Shown here piece after piece: positions 16,815 through 25,944 of a stretch of 64,000 nt of DNA. The position numbers were made by a program, and so were the translations under genes. Numbering within the stretch: the first letter of the stretch is position 1; each line of letters starts with the position of its first letter. This stretch comes from an uncultured Methanobrevibacter sp. (GTDB taxonomy: Archaea; Methanobacteriota; Methanobacteria; Methanobacteriales; Methanobacteriaceae): positions 58,734 to 122,733 of the forward strand of contig NZ_CACXXB010000003.1 in the NCBI RefSeq assembly GCF_902771435.1, in the 5' to 3' direction. The notes beneath the pieces are model-generated. The model did no database searches. It saw nothing but the letters and a program-made list of their open reading frames with translations, and had not been told where the DNA came from.

Positions 16815-17789
16815 TTGGATTTTAAAAATCTCGTTCGTGAAATTCAAGAATTTAAGGGAGTGTCACGTAAAAGCTCAATCGACAATGTAATTTCTCTTTT
16901 AAAAGAATCATATAATGTTTCAGGGGATGTTGTCATTGACATTGGGGATGACGCTTCAGCTATTGACATTGGAAACGGTCAGGTAATATTGCTTGCTGCA
17001 GACGGAATATGGGGGGACATAATGAACGTCAACCCTTATTGGGCAGGGTACTGTTCAGTTTTAGTAAACGTCAATGATATTGCGGCAATGGGTGGAAAAC
17101 CGCTGGCCATGGTAAACATAATGTCAATAAGCAATGATGGGATTTATGAAGATTTATTAAACGGAATCAAAGATGGATGTTTGAAATTCGGTGTTCCAAT
17201 GGTTGGAGGGCACCTGCATCCTGATGGTGAAGTGGACTCATTGGGAGTTGCTATTGTTGGAATTGCCCAAAAGGATAAAATAATAACAAGTTTTGGAGCT
17301 GAAGCGGGCGATAAGGTAATTGTAGCAATCGATTTGGATGGAAAACCTCATGAAATGTTTTCCCTAAATTGGGATACCACTTATGACAAAGATGCGCAAT
17401 TGGTCCAAGACCAGATTACCGCTGTACAATACCTGGCTGAAAACGATTATATAAAATCAGGAAAGGATATTTCAAATCCTGGAATATTGGGAACATTGGA
17501 AATGCTTTTGGAAACGTCCGGTAAAGGTGCTGTCGTAAATCTGGAAGACATTCCAAGAAATGAAAGTGTTGAATGGGTAGACTGGCTCAGGTCATATCCT
17601 GGTTCAGGTTTTGTTTTCACGGCTAAAGAGGAATATTGCGAATATATTAAGGACTATCTTTCAAGATTCTCAATCGAGGCAAATGTCGTTGGAGAAGTCA
17701 CTGATTCCAATTCACTTTACCTGAATTACGGCGATGAACAGGCAGAAGTTTTCAATCAGGACAAAAATCCTGTATTCATATTCAGATAA
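16815..17789 (+). CDS. Methanogenesis marker protein 2 (PurM/ThiL-like)
   Basis: An AIR synthase/ThiL/SelD-fold protein found almost only in methanogens. VVIDIGDDASAIDI near residue 40 supplies the conserved metal-nucleotide Asp residues; VNVNDIAAMGGKPLAMVNIMS near 95 and VGGHLHPDG near 136 complete the pattern. Its reaction is unknown; the fold implies an ATP-dependent phosphate or acyl-phosphate step. The start is TTG at 16815 with AGGAAGTG 8 bases upstream. It follows nob1 and the DUF2117 gene on the same strand, and two small genes follow. Confidence 0.9.
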   Translation: MDFKNLVREIQEFKGVSRKSSIDNVISLLKESYNVSGDVVIDIGDDASAIDIGNGQVILLAADGIWGDIMNVNPYWAGYCSVLVNVNDIAAMGGKPLAMVNIMSISNDGIYEDLLNGIKDGCLKFGVPMVGGHLHPDGEVDSLGVAIVGIAQKDKIITSFGAEAGDKVIVAIDLDGKPHEMFSLNWDTTYDKDAQLVQDQITAVQYLAENDYIKSGKDISNPGILGTLEMLLETSGKGAVVNLEDIPRNESVEWVDWLRSYPGSGFVFTAKEEYCEYIKDYLSRFSIEANVVGEVTDSNSLYLNYGDEQAEVFNQDKNPVFIFR

Positions 17790-17791
17790 TT

Positions 17792-18025
17792 ATGTATCAA
17801 AGTATTGACGGTATATCTATAGATGACTATTCCTATGATGTAGTATGTCTCAATTGCAGATATTGGATTATTAATCCCGGGGGAATGGTTTGCGGCTTTG
17901 GAAAAGGCTTTACAAATCCCGATGATTCATGCTGCATGTTCGTGGCATTGAATTCTATGGATGATGATTATAACAGTTACTTAAATAAATCACAAAAAAT
18001 GGAAATTTGGAAAAGCAGCTTTTAG
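17792..18025 (+). CDS. Cys-rich miniprotein A
   Basis: A 77-residue protein of unknown function starting 2 bases after the mmp2 stop, without its own ribosome binding site, so probably translated by reinitiation. The core is CLNCRYWI, then a Gly/Pro-rich stretch, VCGFGKGFTNPDDSCCMF. The four Cys positions (CxxC, C, C) suggest a small zinc or Fe-S knuckle. The same pattern recurs in the miniprotein at 31816-31974. I do not recognise the family. Confidence 0.75.
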   Translation: MYQSIDGISIDDYSYDVVCLNCRYWIINPGGMVCGFGKGFTNPDDSCCMFVALNSMDDDYNSYLNKSQKMEIWKSSF

Positions 18026-18038
18026 TTAAGGTGGTTTT

Positions 18039-18833
18039 ATGGATGTTGGAATAATAATATCAAATTCATTAAAGTACCCTTTTAGGAATATCAAGAAATT
18101 GCCGATTCTTTTTGTTTTATTTATTTTGGCGGCAATAATTCCATTGGGAATAATATTTGACAATAGATATGTTACAATTTTCGGAGTTATCTCATTTTTC
18201 TTATTTATTCTTATTGTTCCGGGATATTTATTTTCAATTGTTAATATAGGCGTAAATGAATCTGCAGTGATGCCTTCCTTAAGTTTCAAAAAGAACATTT
18301 ATGATTCTCTTAGACTGTTTGTCTTAAGGATTGCATACATGATTGTGCCTGCATTGGTATTCTTTATTGTCCTGTCCACACTGGGAATGTCAAGCATTGA
18401 TATGCTATCAGATCTCAGGGTTCTTAGTTTTGCACTGACTGCGGGCCTGATATTCTTCATTGTTTTAATCACATATCTCCTATTTGAAGTGCTGCTGTTT
18501 TTTGCAAAAGCCAGATTGGCTTATTTAAACAGTTTGACTGAGGCTTTAAAGATTAATAAAGTGGTCGGAGATATTAGGGCTATTGGTATTGGAAGGATTA
18601 TTGCATGGCTGATATTCATGGTGATATTGCTGATAGTTGCTTCATACCTTTCATCACTGGTAATGATGATTCCATATGTTGGATTTTTAGTTTATATGAT
18701 TATTGTCATTCCAACATTGGAAAGTATAGGAAACTATTCATTGGGACTTTTATATTCAAACATTGCTGTCAATAATGATGCAAGTTTGGATAAGTTTGAA
18801 AGGGAAATCGAATTATTGAAATATTTTGATTAA
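18039..18833 (+). CDS. DUF4013-type membrane protein
   Basis: A 264-residue integral membrane protein with about six hydrophobic segments (near residues 22-40, 44-66, 88-115, 125-165, 188-215, 222-245). The opening NSLKYPFRNIKKL, followed by membrane helices and a hydrophilic turn, matches DUF4013 proteins common in Methanobacteriales. Function unknown. The start follows AAGGTGG, and it probably belongs to the same transcript as the Cys-rich miniprotein upstream. Confidence 0.72.
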   Translation: MDVGIIISNSLKYPFRNIKKLPILFVLFILAAIIPLGIIFDNRYVTIFGVISFFLFILIVPGYLFSIVNIGVNESAVMPSLSFKKNIYDSLRLFVLRIAYMIVPALVFFIVLSTLGMSSIDMLSDLRVLSFALTAGLIFFIVLITYLLFEVLLFFAKARLAYLNSLTEALKINKVVGDIRAIGIGRIIAWLIFMVILLIVASYLSSLVMMIPYVGFLVYMIIVIPTLESIGNYSLGLLYSNIAVNNDASLDKFEREIELLKYFD

Positions 18834-18838
18834 TTAGA

Positions 18839-18863
18839 GGTAGTTAACGTTGATTAACTATCC
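18839..18863. terminator. Hairpin between convergent genes
   Basis: TAGTTAA (18841-18847), loop CGTTGA, TTAACTA (18854-18860), extended by GG/CC with one bulge; T-rich DNA follows on the plus strand and A-rich DNA on the other side. Confidence 0.7.
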
Positions 18864-18911
18864 TTCATTCTTTTCTATTTTTTTAACGTTTGAAAATTAA
18901 AATAAAAAAAG

Positions 18912-19643
18912 TCAAGGATTACAGACCTTGCACGGCATGTATCCCTGTGAAATTGCATCGTTTCTGCTGTTGAAATATACTCTATTGTGTTCTGCTGTTT
19001 TTTGACCCCAACTGCAGGTTGATTTATGGAATTTGCCTGAATTTGAGTTTCCGATATAATCTCCGGTGTCACTGGAGCCGGAATCTGATTGTGTATTCGC
19101 ATATGTGTGCTGTGATGTTGGAATGTGTGTTGAACCGTCCGCCCAGTTATACGGATAGAATTCACTTGGAGGAATGTACATTACCTCGGCAAGACCTTCC
19201 TTTAAAAGCATCTCATTCACATTTTTGCCGTCAACAATAACGACAGCCAATGTACGGCCGTATTTATCATTGTGTTTGGCATTGTCAATATCAAGCCCCA
19301 CCTCTTTATTTAAACATAATTTCTGAACAAAATTTTTTGAGGTAATATAACCCTCAACACCTCTCTCTGGAGTGTTGACGCCAACAAAACGTACTTTTTT
19401 GCCGTTGTTTAAATAGATGGTATCTCCATCAACAACTTCTGTGCACACTGCACTTTCTTCAACCTGACAGTCAGTATCGGAGTATTTGCCCAAAATATCG
19501 GATGCTGACATGTCATGGTATTTTGATGACGGAATATTGTGTGTAAATCCTGTTCCGGTATATGCGGTTGCAACTGAAATTGCTCCTACAGCCAATATCA
19601 AAATCACGAGTAAAGAAAAAACATGTTTTCTGGTAATTTGCAT
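18912..19643 (-). CDS. Secreted thermonuclease-family protein with C-terminal Cys motif
   Basis: A 243-residue exported nuclease of the staphylococcal-nuclease fold. Residues ~8-28 are a signal peptide or anchor (VFSLLVILILAVGAISVATA). The SNase domain has VVDGDTIYLNNGKKVRFVGVNTPE near 71-92 (catalytic Arg/Asp region), then NDKYGRTLAVV and LLKEGLAEV. After a Ser/Gly/Asp-rich linker the end carries YIGNSNSGKFHKSTCSW and PCKVCNP, a metal-binding module seen at the ends of other secreted nucleases. It may cut DNA outside the cell. Its terminator is shared with the convergent DUF4013 gene. Confidence 0.85.
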   Translation of the reverse strand: MQITRKHVFSLLVILILAVGAISVATAYTGTGFTHNIPSSKYHDMSASDILGKYSDTDCQVEESAVCTEVVDGDTIYLNNGKKVRFVGVNTPERGVEGYITSKNFVQKLCLNKEVGLDIDNAKHNDKYGRTLAVVIVDGKNVNEMLLKEGLAEVMYIPPSEFYPYNWADGSTHIPTSQHTYANTQSDSGSSDTGDYIGNSNSGKFHKSTCSWGQKTAEHNRVYFNSRNDAISQGYMPCKVCNP

Positions 19644-19770
19644 TTCTTTTCCCTCCTTATTATATTGTTAGAAAAGTGTGTTAATATAATTTTTGAAATT
19701 CAAATAAATAATTTTAATATATAATAAAATTATAAATATATAATATTAAAAATTCTTATTAGGAGATTGT

Positions 19771-21318
19771 ATGTTAATTAAAATTAATGGAGAAGAAATA
19801 GATGTGGCAGAAGGCTCCTCAATTCAGGATGTGATTGAGGAAACTAATGCTCCATATACTCCTGGTAGTATTGTTTGTTTGATAAAAGGAAAAAAGGAAC
19901 TTGAAAAAAATATAAGCAAATATAAGATTAAGACAACTCAGGGTTCCATAATCCTTCAGCTCGACGAATCTGATGAATCCAAACCGTTGGTTGACGTTTG
20001 GAAAAATCAGTATGAGGAGTTTGTCGATTTGGACATAAGGTGGTCAACCCCTACTGAGGTGGCTATCGGTCCTGTCGTAACCGATCTGGAACCTACTCAT
20101 GATGAATTCAAATATTTTGAAGGAGATGTTGTTTTAAGTTTATCTAGTTTTAGTAATGAGTCTACTCACTTGATTATGCTTAAGGAGAACACCACCAATG
20201 TTTATGGTGTACCGCCATTTAATAAAGGTATTTTTGCCCGCGTTATTGGAGGTAGAAAAACATTGGAAAATCTCACTGATGATGATAAGGTAACTGGTAT
20301 AGAACCTATTATCGAGAGAAGCACAACAACCGACAGTGCTTCTGTATCCGACCTGAGCATTGTTCTGGAAGAGGGAAATGAGTTGTACACATATATCTCT
20401 TTTGAGATTGATGAAAACTCCCCTGTCTGTGTAGAACATTTGTTCTCTATAGTTAAGGATGGCAGAATCAAAGTTTCTTTTGATAGTGAATCATTTTTAG
20501 GATTTTATGAGTTGGAAGGGCTTGAAAAACCTAAAGAGGACACCACTAAAAGAAATCGCGGAACAATGACTATCAGAAATAATGGTAAAGGTGTAGGAAA
20601 ACTATTTATTTATCGTGAAAACAGAGTTTTAACTCCAAATCACACCACTGTAGGTAACATCGTTCAGGGTATGGAACTTATAGATATAGCAAAGGAAAAT
20701 GATTTCATCACTGTTAAATCAGAACAGCAAAGACTGATGCTATTGAATAAAACCCAAAGTGAAGCTACTGAATTGTTGTCAGCAGCAGGTGTTGAGCATT
20801 TAATTGATGGATTGGTTGATGATGATGCAATTATCATAGAGCAAAATCCATTGCATACGATTGATATCCTAAAAGAAGGTAAAGTAATAACTAAAGCTAT
20901 CAACAAGGAGGATTTATGTAAAATTAAATTTGTTGATAATGCGCCAAGGTCTGTTAGATACTTCAAACTATTGTCTGGCCTTTTGGAAAATCCTATCGGT
21001 CAAATAAAGGTTCACTTTTCAGTACCTGGAATGCACATAGTTATTTTTGAGGGAGATAAAAACTCCGCCAAAGGTTTAATCCCTGAAAATAACCCTGTCG
21101 ATAAAGTAATAAGAGGTCAAATAGGTATTACTAACATGTCTTCCAAAAGTGCAGGTTTAATAGGTGTTAGATTTGAAGATAACGCCGAATATGGACCAAC
21201 TGCAGAGACTTTTGGAGCAACAAATATTGTTGGTGATATTGTTTCTGATTATGATCATCTTGAAAAATTAAAAGAAGGAGTTGTAGTGTATGTCACCGAA
21301 TCTAACAATGAGTCCTGA
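19771..21318 (+). CDS. Methanogenesis marker protein 3
   Basis: A 515-residue protein restricted to methanogens and relatives, reported as part of the activation complex of methyl-coenzyme M reductase. The N-terminus ([18 protein letters not shown]) is ubiquitin-like; two cyclophilin-like blocks follow ([30 protein letters not shown] and a second copy from ~265, [25 protein letters not shown]). The start ATG directly follows AGGAGATTGT (19761-19770). It heads the cluster mmp3-6-5-15-17-nifB, and mmp6 starts inside its end, so the genes are coupled. Confidence 0.93.
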   Translation: MLIKINGEEIDVAEGSSIQDVIEETNAPYTPGSIVCLIKGKKELEKNISKYKIKTTQGSIILQLDESDESKPLVDVWKNQYEEFVDLDIRWSTPTEVAIGPVVTDLEPTHDEFKYFEGDVVLSLSSFSNESTHLIMLKENTTNVYGVPPFNKGIFARVIGGRKTLENLTDDDKVTGIEPIIERSTTTDSASVSDLSIVLEEGNELYTYISFEIDENSPVCVEHLFSIVKDGRIKVSFDSESFLGFYELEGLEKPKEDTTKRNRGTMTIRNNGKGVGKLFIYRENRVLTPNHTTVGNIVQGMELIDIAKENDFITVKSEQQRLMLLNKTQSEATELLSAAGVEHLIDGLVDDDAIIIEQNPLHTIDILKEGKVITKAINKEDLCKIKFVDNAPRSVRYFKLLSGLLENPIGQIKVHFSVPGMHIVIFEGDKNSAKGLIPENNPVDKVIRGQIGITNMSSKSAGLIGVRFEDNAEYGPTAETFGATNIVGDIVSDYDHLEKLKEGVVVYVTESNNES

Positions 21319-21760
21319 TTTAGGTAAAGAAGATTGGGATCCGGATGTAATTACTCGTATGATTTTTATTGGGCCAGGAGCTCATGTAAGTGAACAGGAG
21401 ATAGTTAGTGAATTTCATATGCTTGGTTTGCCTCTTACAATAAAGAACACTTGTTATGGGTCAATGATAAGTGGCAAAAGTGAAGATGTTTATAAGGCAA
21501 TTGAAGAGATTAGAAAACTAGATCCAAGCCACATTTTCACAAAGGAAAGAGGTTTCGCTCCGGGAGATCCTAGAAGATGCAGAGGTCACAGATTTGGACC
21601 GAGAGAAGGATTCCACCAAATGGAAAAAGAATATAGAATACTTGGTTTTGTATCCGAAGCTTTAGATAATCCTAAAGAAGTGGAATTAGAAGAGAAAAAA
21701 CCAATTGAAGTTGACGAATTTAAAAAAATCATGAATGAATGTTTAGAAAATAAAGAATAG
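21290..21760 (+). CDS. Methanogenesis marker protein 6
   Basis: A 156-residue methanogen-specific protein. The core is [20 protein letters not shown], followed by [11 protein letters not shown] with a conserved Cys, then [24 protein letters not shown]. Function unknown. The ATG at 21290 lies 10 bases after GGAG and overlaps the mmp3 coding end by 29 bases; ATG 21308 is a weaker alternative. Position in the cluster suggests a role in methyl-coenzyme M reductase assembly (inference). Confidence 0.92.
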   Translation: MSPNLTMSPDLGKEDWDPDVITRMIFIGPGAHVSEQEIVSEFHMLGLPLTIKNTCYGSMISGKSEDVYKAIEEIRKLDPSHIFTKERGFAPGDPRRCRGHRFGPREGFHQMEKEYRILGFVSEALDNPKEVELEEKKPIEVDEFKKIMNECLENKE

Positions 21761-21768
21761 GTGAAAAC

Positions 21769-22224
21769 ATGGTTAAAATAGCTATTTATCCTCCAAATTC
21801 ATTAATCTTAGCAGATTTACTTGAAAGAAAAGGTCATACTCCTTTAGTTCTTCAAAAGCAAATTAGACAAAAAATCAAAGACCCGGAGATTGATTCTCCA
21901 CCTATGAACATCACTGAAGATGACCCGATTAAAGGCCTTAAATATGCGGCTATCGAAGTTCCTTCCGGTGTCCGTGGAAGAATGGCAATTATCGGACCGC
22001 TCATAGATGAAGCTGAAGCAGCTATTGTGGTTGATGGCGCTCCATATGGTTTTGGTTGTATCGGCTGTGCTAGAACTAATGAATTATCAATATTTTTACT
22101 CAGGAATAAGGGAATTCCTGTTTTAGAACTTACATATCCTACTAATCAAGATGAAACATATGTTATGGTGAATGAAATAAATGAATTTATAGATTCACTT
22201 GAAGAAACTGCTGGGGAGGAATAA
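21769..22224 (+). CDS. Methanogenesis marker protein 5
   Basis: A 151-residue methanogen-specific protein: [24 protein letters not shown] at the start, [26 protein letters not shown] in the middle, and [16 protein letters not shown] with two Cys near residue 100. No reaction is known. It begins 8 bases after mmp6 with a GGTGA ribosome binding site and ends 2 bases before mmp15. Confidence 0.92.
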   Translation: MVKIAIYPPNSLILADLLERKGHTPLVLQKQIRQKIKDPEIDSPPMNITEDDPIKGLKYAAIEVPSGVRGRMAIIGPLIDEAEAAIVVDGAPYGFGCIGCARTNELSIFLLRNKGIPVLELTYPTNQDETYVMVNEINEFIDSLEETAGEE

Positions 22225-22226
22225 TA

Positions 22227-23468
22227 ATGGTTAAAATTGCATTAGTTTCATGTGGAACAGAATATAGTGGAATTCAAAAGGAAATTGAAAAGGCTGCAAA
22301 TAAATTTGGTGCAGAAATTGTTCTTCCTGAAATCGATTTGGACTACATTGACGAATCTTATGAAAAATTCGGATTTTCAGCTCAAAGTTCAAGTCTGAAA
22401 TTAATGATTGCAAGAGCTATGGCTATTGTTGAAGGCAGATCCAAGCCTGACGCAGTATTTATTGCAACTTGTTTCAGATGTGCTGAAGCCGCATTGGTAA
22501 GAAATGAAGTTAGACGTTTTATCCAAAACAATACTCGTATTCCGGTAGTTACTTATTCATTTACTGAAAGAACAAAAGCTGATGAATTGTTCATCCGTAT
22601 GGAAGCGTTGGCTACTACTGTAACTCGTAGAAGCATTCTTGCTCGTGAAAAACAAGAAGGACTTACCCTTGGTTTGGATTCAGGTTCAACCACTACAAAA
22701 GCGGTTCTTATGGAAAACAACCAGGTTATCGGAACAGGTTGGACTGCCACTAAAGACATTATTGAATCTGCACAAACAGCCGCTGCTGAAGCATTTGCAA
22801 ACACAGATTATGGCTGGGATGATGTGGACGGTATCGGAACAACCGGTTACGGTAGGTTTACCATGGGTCAGGAATTCGGTGCAGAACTCATCCAGGAAGA
22901 ACTGTCCGTCAATGCTAAAGGTGCAGTATATCTGGCAGACCGTCAAAAAGGAGAAGCTACAGTACTGGACATAGGCGGTATGGATAACAAGGTAATCACT
23001 GTAAACAACGGTATTCCTGATAACTTCACCATGGGTGGTATCTGTGCAGGTGCATCCGGAAGATTCCTTGACATGACTTCCCGTAGGTTGGATGTGGACA
23101 TCACTGAGTTAGGTCCGCTTGCAGTACAGGGTGACTGGAGAAAAGCAATGCTGAACTCCTATTGTATTGTATTCGGTATTCAGGATCTTGTTACCACTCT
23201 TGCGGCAGGAGGTTCCAAAGCTGATGTCGCAGCTGCGGCATGTCACTCCGTATCTGAACAGGTTTATGAACAGCAACTTCAGGAAATTGACATTCGTGAA
23301 CCTTTAATCCAAGTAGGTGGAACCAGTTTGATTTCAGGTCTTGTTGAAGCGGTCAGTGAAACTTTAGGTGGAATTGAAGTCATTGTTCCAGAATACTCAC
23401 AACATATTGGTGCTGTAGGTGCAGCTCTTTTAGTATCCGGAATGGGACACAGACATGATGATAAATAA
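22227..23468 (+). CDS. Methanogenesis marker protein 15 (BadF/HgdC-type ATPase)
   Basis: A 413-residue protein whose second half is an ASKHA-fold ATPase of the 2-hydroxyacyl-CoA dehydratase activator family: [11 protein letters not shown] near residue 150 is the phosphate-binding motif, and [14 protein letters not shown] near 271 holds the Cys that in activators binds a [4Fe-4S] cluster between two subunits. The first ~140 residues are specific to the marker family and have Cys residues (ATCFRC near 91). By analogy it could drive ATP-dependent low-potential electron transfer, which fits reductive activation of the Ni centre of methyl-coenzyme M reductase (inference). Confidence 0.93.
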   Translation: MVKIALVSCGTEYSGIQKEIEKAANKFGAEIVLPEIDLDYIDESYEKFGFSAQSSSLKLMIARAMAIVEGRSKPDAVFIATCFRCAEAALVRNEVRRFIQNNTRIPVVTYSFTERTKADELFIRMEALATTVTRRSILAREKQEGLTLGLDSGSTTTKAVLMENNQVIGTGWTATKDIIESAQTAAAEAFANTDYGWDDVDGIGTTGYGRFTMGQEFGAELIQEELSVNAKGAVYLADRQKGEATVLDIGGMDNKVITVNNGIPDNFTMGGICAGASGRFLDMTSRRLDVDITELGPLAVQGDWRKAMLNSYCIVFGIQDLVTTLAAGGSKADVAAAACHSVSEQVYEQQLQEIDIREPLIQVGGTSLISGLVEAVSETLGGIEVIVPEYSQHIGAVGAALLVSGMGHRHDDK

Positions 23469-23486
23469 ATTTAAAGGGTTGATTTA

Positions 23487-24044
23487 ATGTTAGTTGAATG
23501 CTATGATGAAAGAGGCGCTGAAGTTTACGAAATCATCATAAAGCAAATCTTTCAGGATTTGGTTTTAGGAGCTTCCGTTGATGATTTGAGAGCTTATGTC
23601 AATCCTGATGATCCTGTATTTGTCTTAGCTATTAAAATGAAGAAAACTTCAAATGCAGTTGCTTTTGGAGATGTCGCCACTTTAACTTATGTTAAGGATG
23701 AGGACATTACCAGAATTATAGTCGATAATGAAAACTATCTTCCGAATATCTTAAAGCAGTTATGGAGAAGATACTCAAGGGAAGAGATTTATCAGCCAAA
23801 CAGATATCAGCTGGAAATTGCCGGGGACCATGTTGATTTGGGTACCATTATTGTAGATGACCCTCACTCCAATCTGCAAAGAAGGGTTTATGACGCAATA
23901 TTTAGGATATTGCCTGAAGGATTTAAAATCATTAAGGACATGTCAACAGAAGATATCGTTACTGTTGTAGCTACTGACGAGCTAATTGCCGATGCATGGA
24001 TTGAAAAAGCTAATGAATATATTGCTGAGTTAAGTGACCAATAG
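23487..24044 (+). CDS. Methanogenesis marker protein 17
   Basis: A 185-residue methanogen-specific protein reported with Mmp3 and Mmp7 in the methyl-coenzyme M reductase activation complex. It begins VECYDERGAEVYEIIIKQIFQDL and has LRAYVNPDDPVFVLAIKMKK, LGTIIVDDPHSNLQRRVYDAIFR. It lacks Cys-rich motifs. It ends the marker run; nifB follows 66 bases later behind its own TATA-like sequence. No mmp7 is present in this window. Confidence 0.92.
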   Translation: MLVECYDERGAEVYEIIIKQIFQDLVLGASVDDLRAYVNPDDPVFVLAIKMKKTSNAVAFGDVATLTYVKDEDITRIIVDNENYLPNILKQLWRRYSREEIYQPNRYQLEIAGDHVDLGTIIVDDPHSNLQRRVYDAIFRILPEGFKIIKDMSTEDIVTVVATDELIADAWIEKANEYIAELSDQ

Positions 24045-24110
24045 AAAACTTTAAATATTTGTTCGTATCAATACAAAATAACAGGAGTTATATGTCGGAG
24101 AAGTGATAGT

Positions 24111-24977
24111 ATGGCTGAACATAAAGGTTCAAGATTTGCACACATAACAAAAGCACATCCATGTTTCAATGAAAAAATGCACGATAAAGTAGGTAGGGCA
24201 CATGTGCCGGTTGCACCTAAATGTAATATCTTTTGTAACTTCTGTACAAGAGATATTAATGATGAAGAAAACAGGCCGGGAGTTGCAAGCTGTGTAATGG
24301 ATGCAGATGCTGCAATTAAACATGTTAATGACGTTACTGCTGATGGTCCGATTGCTGTTGTAGGAGTCGCAGGACCGGGAGATTCACTAGCTAATGAGGA
24401 AACATTCAAATTCTTTGAAAAACTTGCTAGCGAACAGCCTGATTTAATCAGATGTATGAGTACAAATGGACTTTTACTTCCAAAATATGCAGATAAGCTT
24501 GCAGAACTTGGAGTAAATTCCGTTACAGTAACAATAAATGCGATTGATCCTGATATAGCAAAAGACATCTATTCTTTCATTAAGTATGAAGGTAAAGTTT
24601 ACAAAGGTCGTGAAGCTGTAGAAATCTTAATTAAAAACCAATTGGAGGGTGTTGAAAAAGCTGCAGCCAACGGTTTGGTAGTTAAAGTTAACTCAGTTTT
24701 AATACCTGGATTGAATGATGAGCATATTGTGGAAATAGCTAAAGAGGTTAAAAAACGAGGTGCTTCTTTAATGAACATTTTACCTTTAATTCCTTTAGCT
24801 AAGATGAAAGACTATGAACGTCCGGACTGTTCAATGATGGAAAGCATCAGAGAACAAGTGGAAGAAATCATACCTGTATTCAGGGCATGCACCCAATGTA
24901 GGGCGGATGCTTACGGAATACCTGGTAAGAAAAGCGAAGATTATCATTTAGGAATGACTCCACAGAGTCATTACTAA
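24111..24977 (+). CDS. nifB: NifB-type radical SAM protein (NifB-co/L-cluster synthesis)
   Basis: NifB fuses two [4Fe-4S] units with an interstitial carbide to form the precursor of the nitrogenase cofactor. The radical SAM motif is CNIFCNFC (Cys 38, 42, 45). The other NifB metal ligands are present: HPCFN (Cys 18), EKMH (His 24), Cys 61, Cys 115 and ACTQC (Cys 260, 263). At 288 residues it is the short archaeal form without a NifX domain. No nitrogenase gene is nearby; instead it follows the mmp cluster. This fits recent structural reports of nitrogenase-like complex Fe-S clusters in the methyl-coenzyme M reductase activation complex. A tiny 4-codon reading frame (24091-24105) with its own AGGAG lies just before the start. 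Confidence 0.93.
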   Translation: MAEHKGSRFAHITKAHPCFNEKMHDKVGRAHVPVAPKCNIFCNFCTRDINDEENRPGVASCVMDADAAIKHVNDVTADGPIAVVGVAGPGDSLANEETFKFFEKLASEQPDLIRCMSTNGLLLPKYADKLAELGVNSVTVTINAIDPDIAKDIYSFIKYEGKVYKGREAVEILIKNQLEGVEKAAANGLVVKVNSVLIPGLNDEHIVEIAKEVKKRGASLMNILPLIPLAKMKDYERPDCSMMESIREQVEEIIPVFRACTQCRADAYGIPGKKSEDYHLGMTPQSHY

Positions 24978-25084
24978 AACTCTTTTTTTTATTTTTTGTT
25001 TAATTAAACAATTTTTAATGGTTATTTTTTTTTGCATGTGATGGCTTTCACTGTAATTTTAATCAGATTAAAAAAGAATGGGAG

Positions 25085-25101
25085 GAGCGTTTTTAACGCT
25101 C
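25085..25101. terminator. Hairpin between nifB and the convergent secreted protein gene
   Basis: GAGCGTT (25085-25091), loop TTT, AACGCTC (25095-25101): a perfect 7-bp GC-rich stem in AT-rich DNA between convergent genes. Confidence 0.75.
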
Positions 25102-25113
25102 AAATTAAAAATT

Positions 25114-25737
25114 TTATTCTAAATAAGGATTTCCGCTTGCTTCTTGTTCTGCATAGTTTGAAGCTAATTCAAATGCATCCGCACCATCACTTTGACCGCC
25201 TACAACAACTCCATATTGGTTGTAGTAGAAGTTGTATTGAGCATCATAGTAAAGTATTTCATCAGTTTTGTTGGTGGCATTTGTAGTATTGGTTTTAGTA
25301 GTATTATCGTATTTTATAGTGCTTGCAGTTGAGTTAGCATTGGTTTTATCGTTGGTTGATTTTCCTTCAACGATTTTGATGGTTTCTTCTAATTTGCAAG
25401 GGTTATATTTGTTATTTCCAGTGTAGTTGATAATGACTTTGTGGTCGCCTAAAGCCTCATTATACAGTACCAGATATCCGTTACCGTGTTCGTCAGTAAT
25501 GACTGAGTAATTTTCATATTTTCCATTTGCTTCAAAGCTTATGTTTACTTTTTGAGATGCAATTTCTTTTCCTTGTGCATCTTTAAGTTGGAATTCGATG
25601 TCATCTCCATTTTTCAAGGTTTTTTCACTTAACATTTTTATTTCAGTGTTGACTTTTGCTTCGGCAGCGATTGCGCTTCCTGCCACAACAGCAACAATGA
25701 AAATACTTAAGAGTACTAAGATTATTTTTTTGTTCAT
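25114..25737 (-). CDS. Small secreted protein with one Ig-like domain
   Basis: A 207-residue exported protein. Residues 1-25 are a signal peptide (KKIILVLLSIFIVAVVAGSAIA). Residues ~30-125 form one bacterial Ig-like (adhesin-type) domain: LKNGDDIEFQLKDAQGKEI, VITDEHGNGYLVLYNEALGDHKVIINYTGN. A Thr/Asn/Lys-rich spacer with many N-glycosylation sequons follows, then a Tyr/Gly-rich end (DAQYNFYYNQYGVVVGG). No membrane anchor or wall-binding repeat is visible, so it may be free or bound by a partner. It resembles the anchored protein at 31240-31815 in domain order. Confidence 0.8.
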   Translation of the reverse strand: MNKKIILVLLSIFIVAVVAGSAIAAEAKVNTEIKMLSEKTLKNGDDIEFQLKDAQGKEIASQKVNISFEANGKYENYSVITDEHGNGYLVLYNEALGDHKVIINYTGNNKYNPCKLEETIKIVEGKSTNDKTNANSTASTIKYDNTTKTNTTNATNKTDEILYYDAQYNFYYNQYGVVVGGQSDGADAFELASNYAEQEASGNPYLE

Positions 25738-25944
25738 TATTTTCTCCTCCTTTATGTTATTTTATATTCATTTATATAAATATATTTGTTATTTGTATTC
25801 ATATTGAGTATAATATTGTTGTCATTATATTGTTTTGAGGTTATTTGTTTTCATTGTATTTTCTAAATCGCAAAATTAAATATCAATGAAAAAGATAATT
25901 TAATTAGTAACGTTAATTTTATAATTTTCGAGGAAAACGATAAT

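Noticed and set aside
24068..24568. 166-codon minus-strand frame opposite nifB
   Set aside because: Shadow of a conserved gene with all catalytic residues on the plus strand; no start signal.
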